This document shows positions 35,914 to 44,920 of a stretch of 57,539 nucleotides of DNA, one piece after another. Under the pieces are notes generated by a model, which was not told the DNA's origin, searched no databases, and saw only the letters and a list, made by a program, of their open reading frames with translations. Location: assembly GCA_022820625.1 (NCBI GenBank), contig JAJEFE010000145.1, positions 1 to 57,539 on the forward strand. The letters run 5' to 3'. The number at the start of each line of letters is the position of its first letter. Position 1 is the first letter of the stretch. This DNA is from Gammaproteobacteria bacterium. Lineage in GTDB: Bacteria > Pseudomonadota > Gammaproteobacteria > Steroidobacterales > Rariloculaceae. The position numbers were made by a program, and so were the translations under genes.

Positions 35914-37770
35914 ATGATGCCACGCCACTCGACTTGCCGTTTTTCGGTCGCCAGGTTCCGGCTCACTGGGGCCAAACAGTCCCGTGGGAAGATCGCCGGA
36001 CGGTCTGTTGACCAGTCCCTGGGACAGTCTGCCGGACCGTCCTTGGGGTGGTTCTCGGCGTCGGCGAGTGCGCTGCTGCTTGTTCTGGCTTCAGCCTTGA
36101 CCGGCGTCGGCACCGCGCAGCCGGCCGGTTCCGGCATCGATGAATGGTGCGCCATCAGCGGTGACCTCGTGCTGACGAACGGGCGGTTCCTGACGGTGGA
36201 TGCCGACGATTCCATACAGTCCGCGGTACGCATTCGGGGCGACCGGATCGTCGCGGTCGGTGCAGAGGTGGGCAGTTTCGAATGCGACCGGCGTATCGAT
36301 CTGGGCGGCCGAACCGCGGTCCCCGGACTCATCAACAACCACCTGCATTTCCTGCGCCTGGGCAACAGGCCCGGATACGACGTCAGGGCGATCGAAACAA
36401 CCGCCTCCATTGCCGAAGTTCAGGCCGCCATTGCGGCCCGCGCGGCCCAGTTGCCGCCGGCAACCGATGACCTCGACGGCACCGACTTCATTTCGATCGT
36501 CGATTCCTGGAGCCCGCGGCAGTTCGCCGAACAGCGCCGACCGACGCTGGCGGAACTGGATGAGGCGGCGCCGGATCATGCCGTGTACATGATGGGTTAC
36601 CCGTTCGGGCCCGGCGTCACCAATTCCATCGGCAAGCGATTCTTTGAGGCGGCGGGCATCGCGGTCAGCGACGAAGGGGGCATCGACGGGCAGCCGGGTC
36701 CGGAATTGAACGAAGCGCAGCGTGCGTACGAAGTGCTGAAGCAAAATCAGACACTTGACGACAAGCTCCGCTCTCTGCGGGACCTTATGCGAATCTCCAA
36801 CACCGTGGGCCTGTCCACCGTGCTCGAAGGCGGCGGAGGCTTCCCGGGACCGGGCGTGTTCGACGAATATCACGACTACGAAGCCGCCATGGCCCTGTGG
36901 CGCGAACACGGATTGACCGTGCGGCTGCGACTGTTTTTCCAGTCGTGGGCCCGCTCCACCGGGGGCATCGAAGCCATCCGGCAGCGCGTCGACAATACGT
37001 TCATGGGCCTGGGCGACGACATGCTCAAGGTCTCGGGCTTCGGTGAGAACATCGTGGTCGAATCCACGCCCATCCAGCCGCTGGAACTGTTCGTCGAGGC
37101 CTTCACCATCGCCGCCGAGAACGGCTGGCTCGTTCACCAGCACTCGGTCGACGTCGAAGAACTCGAAACGCATACCACGGCAATGGAGCGTGTCAACGAG
37201 ATCATCCCCATCGCCGACCTGCACTGGAACCTGTCCCACGTCCAGGAGATCGACGAGGAGATCCTCGAGCGGCTCAAGGCTATCGGCGCCGGGGTTGCAG
37301 TGCAGAACCACTATTACCACGGCGCCTTTGCCCTGGGTGACGTCGGCCCGCCCTACCGCCTCATCCTCGACAGCGGCGTGCACATGAGCGCCGGCAGCGA
37401 CGGTGGGCCTTTCTCGCCATGGGTTTCCATCTACCACATGACCACGGGCATGACCTCATACGGCGATCCGATCCTGGCCGACCAGACCATCACCCGCATG
37501 GAAGCACTGCGCGCCTGGACCCTGGGCAGCGCCTGGGACGCTCACAGCGAGGCCGACCTCGGTTCCATCGAGCCCGGCAAGCTCGCCGACATCGTCGTGC
37601 TGTCGGACGACTACATGGCGGTGCCCGATGAGGCTCTGCGCGGACTGAAGTCGGTTCTGACGCTGATCGGAGGCGAGGTCGTCTACTCTGACGGCAGCGT
37701 GGTGGCCTGCGGAGGCAACGAGGGGATGTGGTTCCGGGACGGGGTGGAGTCGGCTTGCCAGCTTCAGTGA
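35914..37770 (+). CDS. Secreted amidohydrolase family 3 protein (YtcJ-like)
   Basis: A 618-residue metal-dependent hydrolase of the YtcJ / N-substituted formamide deformylase group. After a long N-terminal region with a hydrophobic export segment (about residues 46-68), the family core begins with LVLTNGRFLTVDADDSIQSAVRI and the metal-binding VPGLINNHLHFLRLGN. Later conserved parts are ENGWLVHQHSVD, SAGSDGGPFSPW and GSIEPGKLADIVVL. The substrate is unknown; family members hydrolyse amide-like bonds. AGGGGA lies about 5 nt before the ATG at 35914. The first 45 residues contain a low-complexity Ser/Gln/Gly stretch. Confidence 0.82.
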   Translation: MMPRHSTCRFSVARFRLTGAKQSRGKIAGRSVDQSLGQSAGPSLGWFSASASALLLVLASALTGVGTAQPAGSGIDEWCAISGDLVLTNGRFLTVDADDSIQSAVRIRGDRIVAVGAEVGSFECDRRIDLGGRTAVPGLINNHLHFLRLGNRPGYDVRAIETTASIAEVQAAIAARAAQLPPATDDLDGTDFISIVDSWSPRQFAEQRRPTLAELDEAAPDHAVYMMGYPFGPGVTNSIGKRFFEAAGIAVSDEGGIDGQPGPELNEAQRAYEVLKQNQTLDDKLRSLRDLMRISNTVGLSTVLEGGGGFPGPGVFDEYHDYEAAMALWREHGLTVRLRLFFQSWARSTGGIEAIRQRVDNTFMGLGDDMLKVSGFGENIVVESTPIQPLELFVEAFTIAAENGWLVHQHSVDVEELETHTTAMERVNEIIPIADLHWNLSHVQEIDEEILERLKAIGAGVAVQNHYYHGAFALGDVGPPYRLILDSGVHMSAGSDGGPFSPWVSIYHMTTGMTSYGDPILADQTITRMEALRAWTLGSAWDAHSEADLGSIEPGKLADIVVLSDDYMAVPDEALRGLKSVLTLIGGEVVYSDGSVVACGGNEGMWFRDGVESACQLQ

Positions 37771-37855
37771 CGCCCGACAAACAAGCCATTTCTGGTCATT
37801 TCATGGCGAAACAGCCATTTGGGCCACTATCTGATACTGCTATGCTACTACGCGC

Positions 37856-38023
37856 ATGGATACCAGCACCCTGATCACTATCGGCGTCGGCGTCGCCATT
37901 CTCGGATTCCTGTGGAACCTTCATCGAGACATGGCCGCATTGCGCGAACGGATGGCGAAAGTCGAAGGCACCATGGAACTGCTCGCCAAGTTGCTGATCG
38001 ACAAGGCACAGGCGCCCGGCTGA
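37856..38023 (+). CDS. Small single-span membrane protein, 55 residues
   Basis: A short reading frame of 55 residues. It encodes an N-terminal transmembrane helix (TLITIGVGVAILGFLW, residues 5-20) followed by a charged helix (LHRDMAALRERMAKVEGTMELL) that could form a coiled coil. The layout is that of small bacterial membrane proteins of the haemolysin XhlA-like or DUF1640-like type. No Shine-Dalgarno sequence is clear. The stop codon lies 2 bp from the partial tRNA-Sec copy. I consider it likely coding because of the ordered membrane and coiled-coil architecture. Function is unknown. Confidence 0.5.
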   Translation: MDTSTLITIGVGVAILGFLWNLHRDMAALRERMAKVEGTMELLAKLLIDKAQAPG

Positions 38024-38025
38024 CG

Positions 38026-38068
38026 GGTTTTGAAGACCAGGGGGGTCACCAGACTCCATTCTCCTCCA
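38026..38068 (-). repeat. Degenerate copy of the 5' half of tRNA-Sec (possible attachment-site scar)
   Basis: These 43 bases match 39513-39555 at 41 positions, in the same orientation. The matched part runs from just upstream of tRNA base 1 through the D arm and the whole anticodon loop to three bases of the 3' anticodon strand. The two substitutions fall in the acceptor stem and in the D stem, each breaking a pair. The 3' half of the tRNA is absent, so this copy cannot make a tRNA. With the intact gene it brackets the thiolase gene. Confidence 0.85.
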
Positions 38069-38278
38069 AACCGCCTCAGGCGACCGTACTGGAAGTTTTC
38101 CGACGGAAGTTCCCCAATCCCGTGCATTTCAGCATAGGCCCGGAGATGCGCATCGAACCACAGCAGGTCGTGCGCAGCAACGCCGCGCAGCGCAGTGCGC
38201 GACATTGAACAACCTTATGGGACCTGAAGGAAAACGGTATTGGCGTCAACTCCTTGCACCCGCTACATTGATTTTGCA
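38069..38278. other. Non-coding gap between tRNA-Sec fragment and thiolase gene
   Basis: About 210 bases with no gene I can support. A minus-strand frame starting at 38205 (first residues MSRTALRGVAAHDLLWFDAH) runs through the tRNA fragment and into the small membrane protein gene. It may be a gene remnant, but I do not recognise it. Its passage through the tRNA copy argues against an intact gene. Confidence 0.4.
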
Positions 38279-39448
38279 ATGAGTGAGGTATGCATCATTG
38301 GCGTCGGGCAGACGCCGGTCACCCGGAGACAGGCCCCGAGCGCCGGCGAACTGGGCAACGCCGCCATCAAGCGTGCCATCGAAAATGCCGGCGTGGAGCC
38401 CAAGGCCATTTCGGCGCTGTACCTGGGCAATATGACGGCGGGCCTGCTGGAGCACCAGCAGCAGTTGGCGTCGCTCTGTGCCAACGCCTGCGGTCTGACG
38501 GGCGTGGAGGCATTTACGCTTGAGGCCAGTTGCGCTTCGGGCGCGGCGGCGCTGCGAATCGGATACATGGCAGTGGCAGGCGGCTTCCACGACCTCGTCG
38601 CGGTATGCGGCGTGGAGCGGCTGTCGCATGCGCCGCGCGGCGAATGCACCCGGGCGCTGGCGGTCGCGGCGGACCGGGACGAAACGAGCCGGTTCGGCGA
38701 ATCGTTCGTCGGCCTCAACGCTGCCCTGATGCGCCGCTACCTCCTCACCCACGATCTGAGCCCGGAGGACCTGGCGCCGTTCGCCATCACGGCTCATGAC
38801 AACGGCGCCAACAACCCCCGCGCGCTGCTGCGCAAACCGCTGGACATGGACGGTTACCTGTCTTCCAGGATGCTCGCGGACCCGCTTCGCCTGATGGACG
38901 CGCCGCCGATCTGCGATGGCGCCGCGGCGGTGATCCTGGCCACGGCCCGCCTCGCCCGGACGCTTCCTGCCCGGGGCAGCCCCAGGGTATGGATTCGGGC
39001 GTCCGCCGCGGCCTCCGATACGCTGACCGCAAGGAACTGCATCGCCGAACTCAGGCTCCCCGCCGCCGAGCGCTCCAGCCGACGTGCCTATCGCCAGGCC
39101 GGTTTGGACGCCAGGGACATCGACCTGTTCGAGGCGCACGATGCCTTTACGGTGATCACCGCACTGAGCCTGGAATCGAGCGGCTTCGCCGCGCGCGGCC
39201 AGGCGGTCCGGCTCGGCAAGGAAGGCGCGCTCGCGCTTGACGGCCGCCTGCCGATTTCCACCATGGGCGGCCTGAAGTCCCGTGGGCACCCCGTGGGCGC
39301 CACGGGACTCTACCAGGTCGTCGAAGCCGTACAACAGTTGCGGGGCACGGCCGGCAAGAATCAGGTCGAAGATGCCAGAGTGGCGATGACTCAGAATCTG
39401 GGCGGTATGGGGGCGACCGCGATCACGCACGTGCTCGAGGCCGCGTAA
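38279..39448 (+). CDS. Thiolase family protein (acetyl-CoA acetyltransferase / SCP2-type)
   Basis: A 389-residue thiolase. The nucleophilic Cys85 is in LEASCASGAAAL, and the active-site histidine is in SRGHPVGATG. The second catalytic Cys of biosynthetic thiolases appears to be missing: the corresponding loop reads NLGGMGATAITH, as in SCP2-like thiolases that pair with DUF35 proteins. No DUF35 gene is adjacent. The ATG at 38279 gives the normal N terminus MSEVCIIGVGQTPV. It is bracketed by direct repeats of tRNA-Sec sequence and is convergent with selC, so it may have arrived by recombination there. The substrate is unknown. Confidence 0.85.
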   Translation: MSEVCIIGVGQTPVTRRQAPSAGELGNAAIKRAIENAGVEPKAISALYLGNMTAGLLEHQQQLASLCANACGLTGVEAFTLEASCASGAAALRIGYMAVAGGFHDLVAVCGVERLSHAPRGECTRALAVAADRDETSRFGESFVGLNAALMRRYLLTHDLSPEDLAPFAITAHDNGANNPRALLRKPLDMDGYLSSRMLADPLRLMDAPPICDGAAAVILATARLARTLPARGSPRVWIRASAAASDTLTARNCIAELRLPAAERSSRRAYRQAGLDARDIDLFEAHDAFTVITALSLESSGFAARGQAVRLGKEGALALDGRLPISTMGGLKSRGHPVGATGLYQVVEAVQQLRGTAGKNQVEDARVAMTQNLGGMGATAITHVLEAA

Positions 39449-39461
39449 CCCGGCCAGGGAG

Positions 39462-39554
39462 TGGCGGAGGTGGATGGGAATCGAACCCACCAGCCGGGTT
39501 CGCCGGCTCACTGGTTTTGAAGACCAGGGGAGTCACCAGACTCCATTCACCTCC
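39462..39554 (-). tRNA. selC: tRNA-Sec (anticodon UCA)
   Basis: The selenocysteine tRNA, 93 bases including an encoded CCA. The anticodon loop CTTCAAA puts TCA at 39520-39518. The gene has the features special to tRNA-Sec: a six-pair D stem (GGAGTC with GACTCC) closed by only four loop bases, a long variable arm (AGCCGG paired with CCGGCT), and an extended acceptor stem with discriminator G. The eighth acceptor pair is A-C rather than a Watson-Crick pair. It lies 83 bp after selB on the same strand and may be co-transcribed. Its product is charged with serine and converted by SelA. Confidence 0.95.
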
Positions 39555-39637
39555 ATGACGCGTTTCGCGCGGCTCACACCACGTCCATTCACTCAATAGC
39601 GAGTCACGCGTGCCGATCCGCCTATCTTACCAACGGT

Positions 39638-41545
39638 TCAGCGATCCCGGAGCCGGCGAATGTTGCCCGTGCGGATGGTGACGCCTGAAGCATCCAGATG
39701 CTCCATCAACGGCACGATGTACTTGCGTGTCGTGCCAAGCTCGTCCCGTACATCCGCCACGGTGAATTCGGCCGGATAGGGGAAGCGTTCCGCGAGTCTC
39801 TGGCGCACGTTGCGCAGCACGTCCCTGTGCATGACCAGGTGGCGGCTGCGGTCGTAGGTCTTGAGGCGCACCAGAGCGCCTGTGTCGGTCAGCAACCGCA
39901 GAACGCCGGTGCGTACCCGGTCGCCTCGCAGCACGGATTCCACCGGTGGCGGCATCAGCCCGCAAGTTCGAAACGACTCCTCGATCTCCTTCGCCACACG
40001 CCGTTCATCGGCCGAGAGGCTCGCCAGCGGATCGAAACCCACCTGGCTCAGAATCGAGGCGTCATTGCGCAGTTCGCCGCGCGACTCCAGTTCAAGCACG
40101 GAATGTTGTAACGCGGCTTCATCGATATCCGCCTTAAGCAGCGTGGGAATGCCGGCCATGGCCAGTCCCTGCCGACGCGGGTATTGCCGATGGAATTGCT
40201 CGACGACGGAGCGGATGCCATCCAGTAGCCGGCCATGGGCCGATGCGTCCATCAGCCGCCCGCCTTCCACTTCGATGGCTCCCACGGAGTCGGCAGCCGT
40301 CTCCATATCGGCCGCCGTGAGCCCCAACTTCTGTCTCAGCGTCTCGCGGTCGACGCTCCCGAGCCCGGCTTCCTCCAGGCTGGCGCGCACCAGGGCCACG
40401 GTATCGCCGGCTGCCGTGCTTTCCAGGCGCGTGACGACGGTGGAATCGAATCGGCGATGCCTGGGTGCGTTCACGTCCAGCATGCTGCCGCCGCCCAGGG
40501 TCACGACGGGTGTGAGGCCGCGCACGATAAATCGTTCTCCCTGCCGGGCGACGACCCTTCGGCGAAAGCGCAGTTGCACCAACCCGGCTTCTCCGGGGTC
40601 CAGGGAATTCATCCCCAGGATGCGCACCTTGGCGATCTCCTCGGTGGTGCCGAAAAGCACGCGAACCGTGGCGCCGTTCTTGAGCGGTTCACCGGCATGC
40701 TGCAGCATCCGCAGCTCGACATCGATGCGGCGCGCAGGCTGCAGGTAGCCGGGCGCGGCAAGCACGTCGCCTCGACTCAATGCGCCCTGCCTCCGGTGCC
40801 TCAGGTTCACGGCCACGCGCTGACCCGGAAACGCCGCATCCACGTGCCGGTTGTGAATCTGCAGACCGCGTATGCTGGCCGGCTCCCCGCCGGGGAGAAT
40901 TTCCACAGCCTGATCGGCGCGCAGGATACCGTCGCGCAGCGTGCCGGTCACCACCACCCCGAAGCCCCGCATCCCGAACACCCGGTCTACGGGCAGATGG
41001 AATCCCGCGTCCGACACCTGCCGGGCGCGCACCGGGATATCCGCCAGCGCCTCTCCCAGATCTTCCATGCCCTCGCCGCGCAACGCCGAGGTGTGCACCA
41101 CGGGCGCGCCTTCCAGGAAGGTTCCGCTCAGGTAGTCGCGCACATCCTCTACGGCCAGTTCGAGTTCGTCGGCGGAAACGAGGTCCGTCTTGGTCAGTAC
41201 GATGAGTCCACGCTCCACGCCGAGCAATTCCGCGATGTCGAAATGCTCCCGGGTCTGGGGCATGACGCCCTCGTTGGCGGCGACCACGAGGATGACCCCG
41301 TCGATCCCCGTGGCGCCTGAAATCATCGTGCGGATGAAATCTTCGTGGCCCGGTACGTCGATCAGGTCGATCATGCCCCTGGACGATTCGAGATAGGAGA
41401 ATCCCAGAACGATGGAAAGGCCCCGCTCCTGCTCCTCCCGGAGCCGATCAGTCTCGATGCCCGTCAGCGCCCGAACCAGCGCCGTCTTGCCGTGGTCCAC
41501 GTGCCCGATGACGCCAAGCGTGACTTGATTGGCCGGGTGTTCCAT
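39638..41545 (-). CDS. selB: Selenocysteine-specific elongation factor SelB
   Basis: SelB carries Sec-tRNA to UGA codons marked by a SECIS hairpin. The GTPase domain shows GHVDHGKT at residues 14-21, DVPGHEDF and LTKTDLV. Beta-barrel domains follow (VDRVFGMRGFGVVVTGTL). The C-terminal third is the winged-helix array that binds the mRNA hairpin, ending in DELGTTRKYIVPLMEHLD. Length is 635 residues (E. coli 614). It lies 66 nt after selA and precedes selC, a compact selA-selB-selC set. Confidence 0.96.
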   Translation of the reverse strand: MEHPANQVTLGVIGHVDHGKTALVRALTGIETDRLREEQERGLSIVLGFSYLESSRGMIDLIDVPGHEDFIRTMISGATGIDGVILVVAANEGVMPQTREHFDIAELLGVERGLIVLTKTDLVSADELELAVEDVRDYLSGTFLEGAPVVHTSALRGEGMEDLGEALADIPVRARQVSDAGFHLPVDRVFGMRGFGVVVTGTLRDGILRADQAVEILPGGEPASIRGLQIHNRHVDAAFPGQRVAVNLRHRRQGALSRGDVLAAPGYLQPARRIDVELRMLQHAGEPLKNGATVRVLFGTTEEIAKVRILGMNSLDPGEAGLVQLRFRRRVVARQGERFIVRGLTPVVTLGGGSMLDVNAPRHRRFDSTVVTRLESTAAGDTVALVRASLEEAGLGSVDRETLRQKLGLTAADMETAADSVGAIEVEGGRLMDASAHGRLLDGIRSVVEQFHRQYPRRQGLAMAGIPTLLKADIDEAALQHSVLELESRGELRNDASILSQVGFDPLASLSADERRVAKEIEESFRTCGLMPPPVESVLRGDRVRTGVLRLLTDTGALVRLKTYDRSRHLVMHRDVLRNVRQRLAERFPYPAEFTVADVRDELGTTRKYIVPLMEHLDASGVTIRTGNIRRLRDR

Positions 41546-41611
41546 ACGTCATCCCGGGCGGGTGGTGTCGTCGGCCCATTCCATGCAGACTCTGGCCGGG
41601 CTACTCATGCG

Positions 41612-43018
41612 TCATCCCAGCGCTTGCCGGCATGCGCTCAGCAGATCCTCCGAATCGGCGGGTAGCATCGTTCTCGGATCGAGCACGAGCCGATCGTCGG
41701 CCAGCCGCGCGATGACCGGCGGATGTGCCTTGCGCAGTCGCCTCGCCAGCGTCCCTGCGCTCACCCCGTCGGCAGTGACGCGGATCGTCTTCGTGGGCAG
41801 TTCCACCATGGGCAGGGCGCCTCCGCCGCTGTAGGTCACATCGTCGACGATGTCGGCGTCCACTCCCGGAATTTCCCGCAGACGCTTCAGCAGGCGCCAC
41901 GCCCGTTTGGCGATGTCTGGCTCGCTCTCGCCGAGCATTCGCAGGATGGGAATTTTCTCCGCCGGGTCGTTGGGCGGCAGGTAAAGCCGCAGGGTGGCCG
42001 CCAGCGCGGCCAGCGAAAGCTTGTCGATCCTCAGCGCCCGCGCCAGGGGATTGCGCCTGACCGTATCGATGAGTTCCGCACGGCCGACGATCAACCCCGC
42101 CTGGGGGCCGCCCAGCAGCTTGTCGCCGCTGAAGGTGACCAGGTCCACGCCCGCAGCGAGGCTCGACTGGACCGTATCCCCGGTCATGGACGCAACCGGC
42201 TGGACGTTGGCCAGCGCGCCGCTGCCCAGATCGTGCACGCAAAGCAGTTCGTTGTCGTGGGCGAGCTTCGCGAGTTCCTTCAATGCCGGTTTGGCGCTGA
42301 ACCCGACGATCCGAAAATTGCTCGGATGAACCGCGAGCACGATTCGGGTCTTTTCGCTCAGGGCTGCAGCATAGTCCTCAAGCCGGGTTTTGTTAGTGGT
42401 GCCCACCTCGACCATTCGCGCGCCGCTCTTGGCGATCACGTCGGGCATCCGGAACGAGCCGCCGATCTCCACCAGTTCGCCCCTGGAAACGATGACCTCG
42501 CAATCCGCCGCGAAACTCTCCAGCGCCAGCATGACCGCGGCAGCGCAGTTGTTGACCGCCAGCGTGGCTTCGGCGCCGGTAATGCGGCACAGCAGCGACT
42601 CCACGTGGTCCTGGCGCGACCCGCGCTCGCCGGTCCCGAGATCAAATTCCAGATTCGAATAGCCTCTGGTGGCCGCTTCCATGGCCTCGACAGCCTCGGC
42701 CGCGAGTGGCGCCCGCCCCAGGTTGGTGTGCAGGACGATGCCGGTGGCGTTGATCGCCCGGCGCAGGCTCGGCAACCGCCGTTCCAGCAGTTCAGCACGC
42801 ATCAGCGCCGCGTACTGCGGACCGCGAAAGTCGGGCAACTCGGTCAGCCCGTTGCCCAGGTTGCGCCGCACCCGCGCCAGGTGCTCGCGCATGACTTCCG
42901 TCACCTCCGCGGCCGAGAACTCGGCGCTCAACGCGGACCCATTCTCCGAGGCCAGCCACTTGTCGACGGCTGGCAACTGCCGGAGCAGCTTCCGGGATAG
43001 ATCAGGACCATCATCCAT
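41612..43018 (-). CDS. selA: L-seryl-tRNA(Sec) selenium transferase SelA
   Basis: SelA is the PLP enzyme that converts Ser-tRNA(Sec) to Sec-tRNA(Sec) using selenophosphate. Lys300 in LVTFSGDKLLGGPQAG is the cofactor lysine (E. coli Lys295). Other hallmarks are INATGIVLHTNLGRAPL and YSNLEFDLGTGERGSR. The ATG at 43018 gives 468 residues (E. coli 463), with an N terminus that aligns with the family; two upstream starts are less likely. A TATAAT box ends 7 nt before this ATG, compatible with a leaderless transcript. selD, needed to supply selenophosphate, is not in this window. Confidence 0.96.
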   Translation of the reverse strand: MDDGPDLSRKLLRQLPAVDKWLASENGSALSAEFSAAEVTEVMREHLARVRRNLGNGLTELPDFRGPQYAALMRAELLERRLPSLRRAINATGIVLHTNLGRAPLAAEAVEAMEAATRGYSNLEFDLGTGERGSRQDHVESLLCRITGAEATLAVNNCAAAVMLALESFAADCEVIVSRGELVEIGGSFRMPDVIAKSGARMVEVGTTNKTRLEDYAAALSEKTRIVLAVHPSNFRIVGFSAKPALKELAKLAHDNELLCVHDLGSGALANVQPVASMTGDTVQSSLAAGVDLVTFSGDKLLGGPQAGLIVGRAELIDTVRRNPLARALRIDKLSLAALAATLRLYLPPNDPAEKIPILRMLGESEPDIAKRAWRLLKRLREIPGVDADIVDDVTYSGGGALPMVELPTKTIRVTADGVSAGTLARRLRKAHPPVIARLADDRLVLDPRTMLPADSEDLLSACRQALG

Positions 43019-43025
43019 GCCCGGC

Positions 43026-43031
43026 ATTATA
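43026..43031 (-). promoter_or_regulatory. Consensus -10 box immediately upstream of selA
   Basis: A perfect TATAAT on the minus strand ends 7 nt before the selA ATG. No good -35 hexamer is visible 16-18 bp upstream. If used, transcription would begin at or next to the start codon. Confidence 0.3.
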
Positions 43032-43173
43032 GACGGGCGTGACTTCAGGGGGCGGGCGCCTGAAATCTCAAACACCGCGACAATGGAAGCGCGTTTCTGA
43101 ACCGCGTACTTCAAGGACCAACTGTATCGGTCCTTGCCGACTGCGGGTGAGTGACGGCGGCGCCCCGGGACAG

Positions 43174-44856
43174 TCAGAAGCGGGAGCGCGTCAGCTCAAC
43201 GTCGGCGAATTGCCACGCCTGTTCCCAGGCCTCGAAGACCTCCGCGGCCTCGGCGGTCTTGTCCTGGGCCTGCAGACTCTGCCAGAGTCCATAGAGGGCC
43301 CAACCGTCGCCGCGGTTCAACTCCATGTCACGACGGTAGACCCGTTCGGCTTCCTCGGCCTCGCCCGCCTCGAGCAGCGCCGCGCCGAGATAGTGCCTCA
43401 TCGGTTGCGGCCAGTCGGGGGGTTCGGTGTAGTCCAGGTCGTCCTCGATGGCGACCGCCCCGCGATAAGCCGCGATGGCGCCCTCAAGGTCTCCCTGCGC
43501 CTGCCTGATTTCCCCCTCAAGCCCGAGTGCGGCCAGATCCATCAAGGTTTCCACGGTGTTCGCGTTGCGGCGCACGGCCGCCGAATCCGGGTCCGCAGCC
43601 ACGGCCCTGATCTGCTCCAGATTGGACCGGGCAACGTCCAGGTTCCCGAGACCGACATGCGCGCTGCCCTGAGTGTAGCTCCACATGCCGTCCAGATAGC
43701 CGGCTCCCTCCATCACACGGTCCTCGGCCAGAAGCTCGTTCCAGCGGCCGAACATCTTGTGCACAAGCCAGCGGGTTGCAATGGTCTTGTGCGCCTGACC
43801 GCGCACAATGCGCTCTTGCGGCTCATGGCCCCGGGCATCGGTGGCCGCCTGGACCGCCTGCGCATAGTTGCCCTGGATCGCGGCCGAATAACGGATGAAG
43901 TCGTAGGCGTGGCGGCGATGATTCTGCGCAGAAAGCAAGTAGGTTCCGATCCGGGGAAACTCCAGGCTGCCCCAGGTCGCCAGGAAATCGCCGTCCACCT
44001 CCGCCGAGCGCTGGTTATGCTCGATGGACTTGGTGTGTTGTCCAACCCTCACGTAGATGTGCCCGGGCATGTGAACGACATGACCGACACCGGGCATCAG
44101 CGCAGCGAGACGGTCCGCAGCGTCGAGCGCCCGCTCCGGCGTATTCGAGGATTCCAGCAGGTGAATATACAGGTGGTTCGCACCCGGGTGATCCGGCCGC
44201 TGTTGCATGACCCGCTCCAGCGCGGCCGCCGCCTCGGCCGTGCCCGGCAGGGGCTCGCCCGCGTCGTCCCAGTACTCGCGACCACGCCGCGTGATCATGT
44301 ACGCATCCCCCAGCAGTGCGCCGGCGTCGGGATCTTCGGGATACTGCTCGAACAGCGCGCGCGTCGCTGCAAGGTAAGCCTGATCCCTGTCATCGCGGTC
44401 CGGATAGGTATCCGCGTCAAAGCGCCGGTGGAGCGCGCGCACGAATGCCTGCTCCCGACCGTTACCCCGTTCCACCGATTCCATGGCCCGCTCGATCGCC
44501 CGGCGCCCTTCTCCCTGGGGATCGTCGGGCAACCCCTGGGCACGGCTGTTGGGGTTTGGACCCAGCGCCAGAGCAAGCCCCCAGTTGATCATCGGGTGGC
44601 CGGGATCGTGGCGCAACGCCTCCTGGTGGGAAGCGATGGCTTCGGGAAAGTGGTAACCCCAGGTCAGCCTCAAGCCCTGATCGAAGAATTGCTGGGCGAG
44701 GGGCGAATCGGTTGAGATGGGCCGCGTATAGGCGCCCGTGCTTTCGACCAGAACGGCCAGTTCTTCGCCTTCGGCTGCGGGGTCCGACGGCGTGCATGCG
44801 GATACGGCTGTCGCAACGGCGAGTACCGCGAACAGGGTGCGGAAAACAAGGATCAT
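43174..44856 (-). CDS. TPR-repeat lipoprotein in the selenoprotein cluster
   Basis: A 560-residue exported protein with a lipobox (VSAC, Cys21) and many tetratricopeptide-like helices. The first repeat-like unit reads FFDQGLRLTWGYHFPEAIAS, and regular Ala-rich helix pairs continue through the C terminus (YLGAALLEAGEAEEAERVYR). TPR proteins are scaffolds for protein-protein contact. It lies between the deiodinase-like selenoprotein gene (64 nt) and selA (155 nt) on the same strand, so it is a candidate partner of the selenoprotein in the periplasm. The protein contains no in-frame TGA. Its exact role is unknown. Confidence 0.72.
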   Translation of the reverse strand: MILVFRTLFAVLAVATAVSACTPSDPAAEGEELAVLVESTGAYTRPISTDSPLAQQFFDQGLRLTWGYHFPEAIASHQEALRHDPGHPMINWGLALALGPNPNSRAQGLPDDPQGEGRRAIERAMESVERGNGREQAFVRALHRRFDADTYPDRDDRDQAYLAATRALFEQYPEDPDAGALLGDAYMITRRGREYWDDAGEPLPGTAEAAAALERVMQQRPDHPGANHLYIHLLESSNTPERALDAADRLAALMPGVGHVVHMPGHIYVRVGQHTKSIEHNQRSAEVDGDFLATWGSLEFPRIGTYLLSAQNHRRHAYDFIRYSAAIQGNYAQAVQAATDARGHEPQERIVRGQAHKTIATRWLVHKMFGRWNELLAEDRVMEGAGYLDGMWSYTQGSAHVGLGNLDVARSNLEQIRAVAADPDSAAVRRNANTVETLMDLAALGLEGEIRQAQGDLEGAIAAYRGAVAIEDDLDYTEPPDWPQPMRHYLGAALLEAGEAEEAERVYRRDMELNRGDGWALYGLWQSLQAQDKTAEAAEVFEAWEQAWQFADVELTRSRF

Positions 44857-44920
44857 AGGCTCACTACTCCTCCGCGGCGGTCACGTCAGACCGCCGATTA
44901 CTTCAGACTGGACCTTGAGT

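Noticed and set aside
37921..38205. A 94-codon minus-strand frame spanning the tRNA-Sec fragment
   Set aside because: It reads through a tRNA-derived sequence and the antisense of the small membrane protein; no family recognised. At most its first 45 codons could be a gene remnant.
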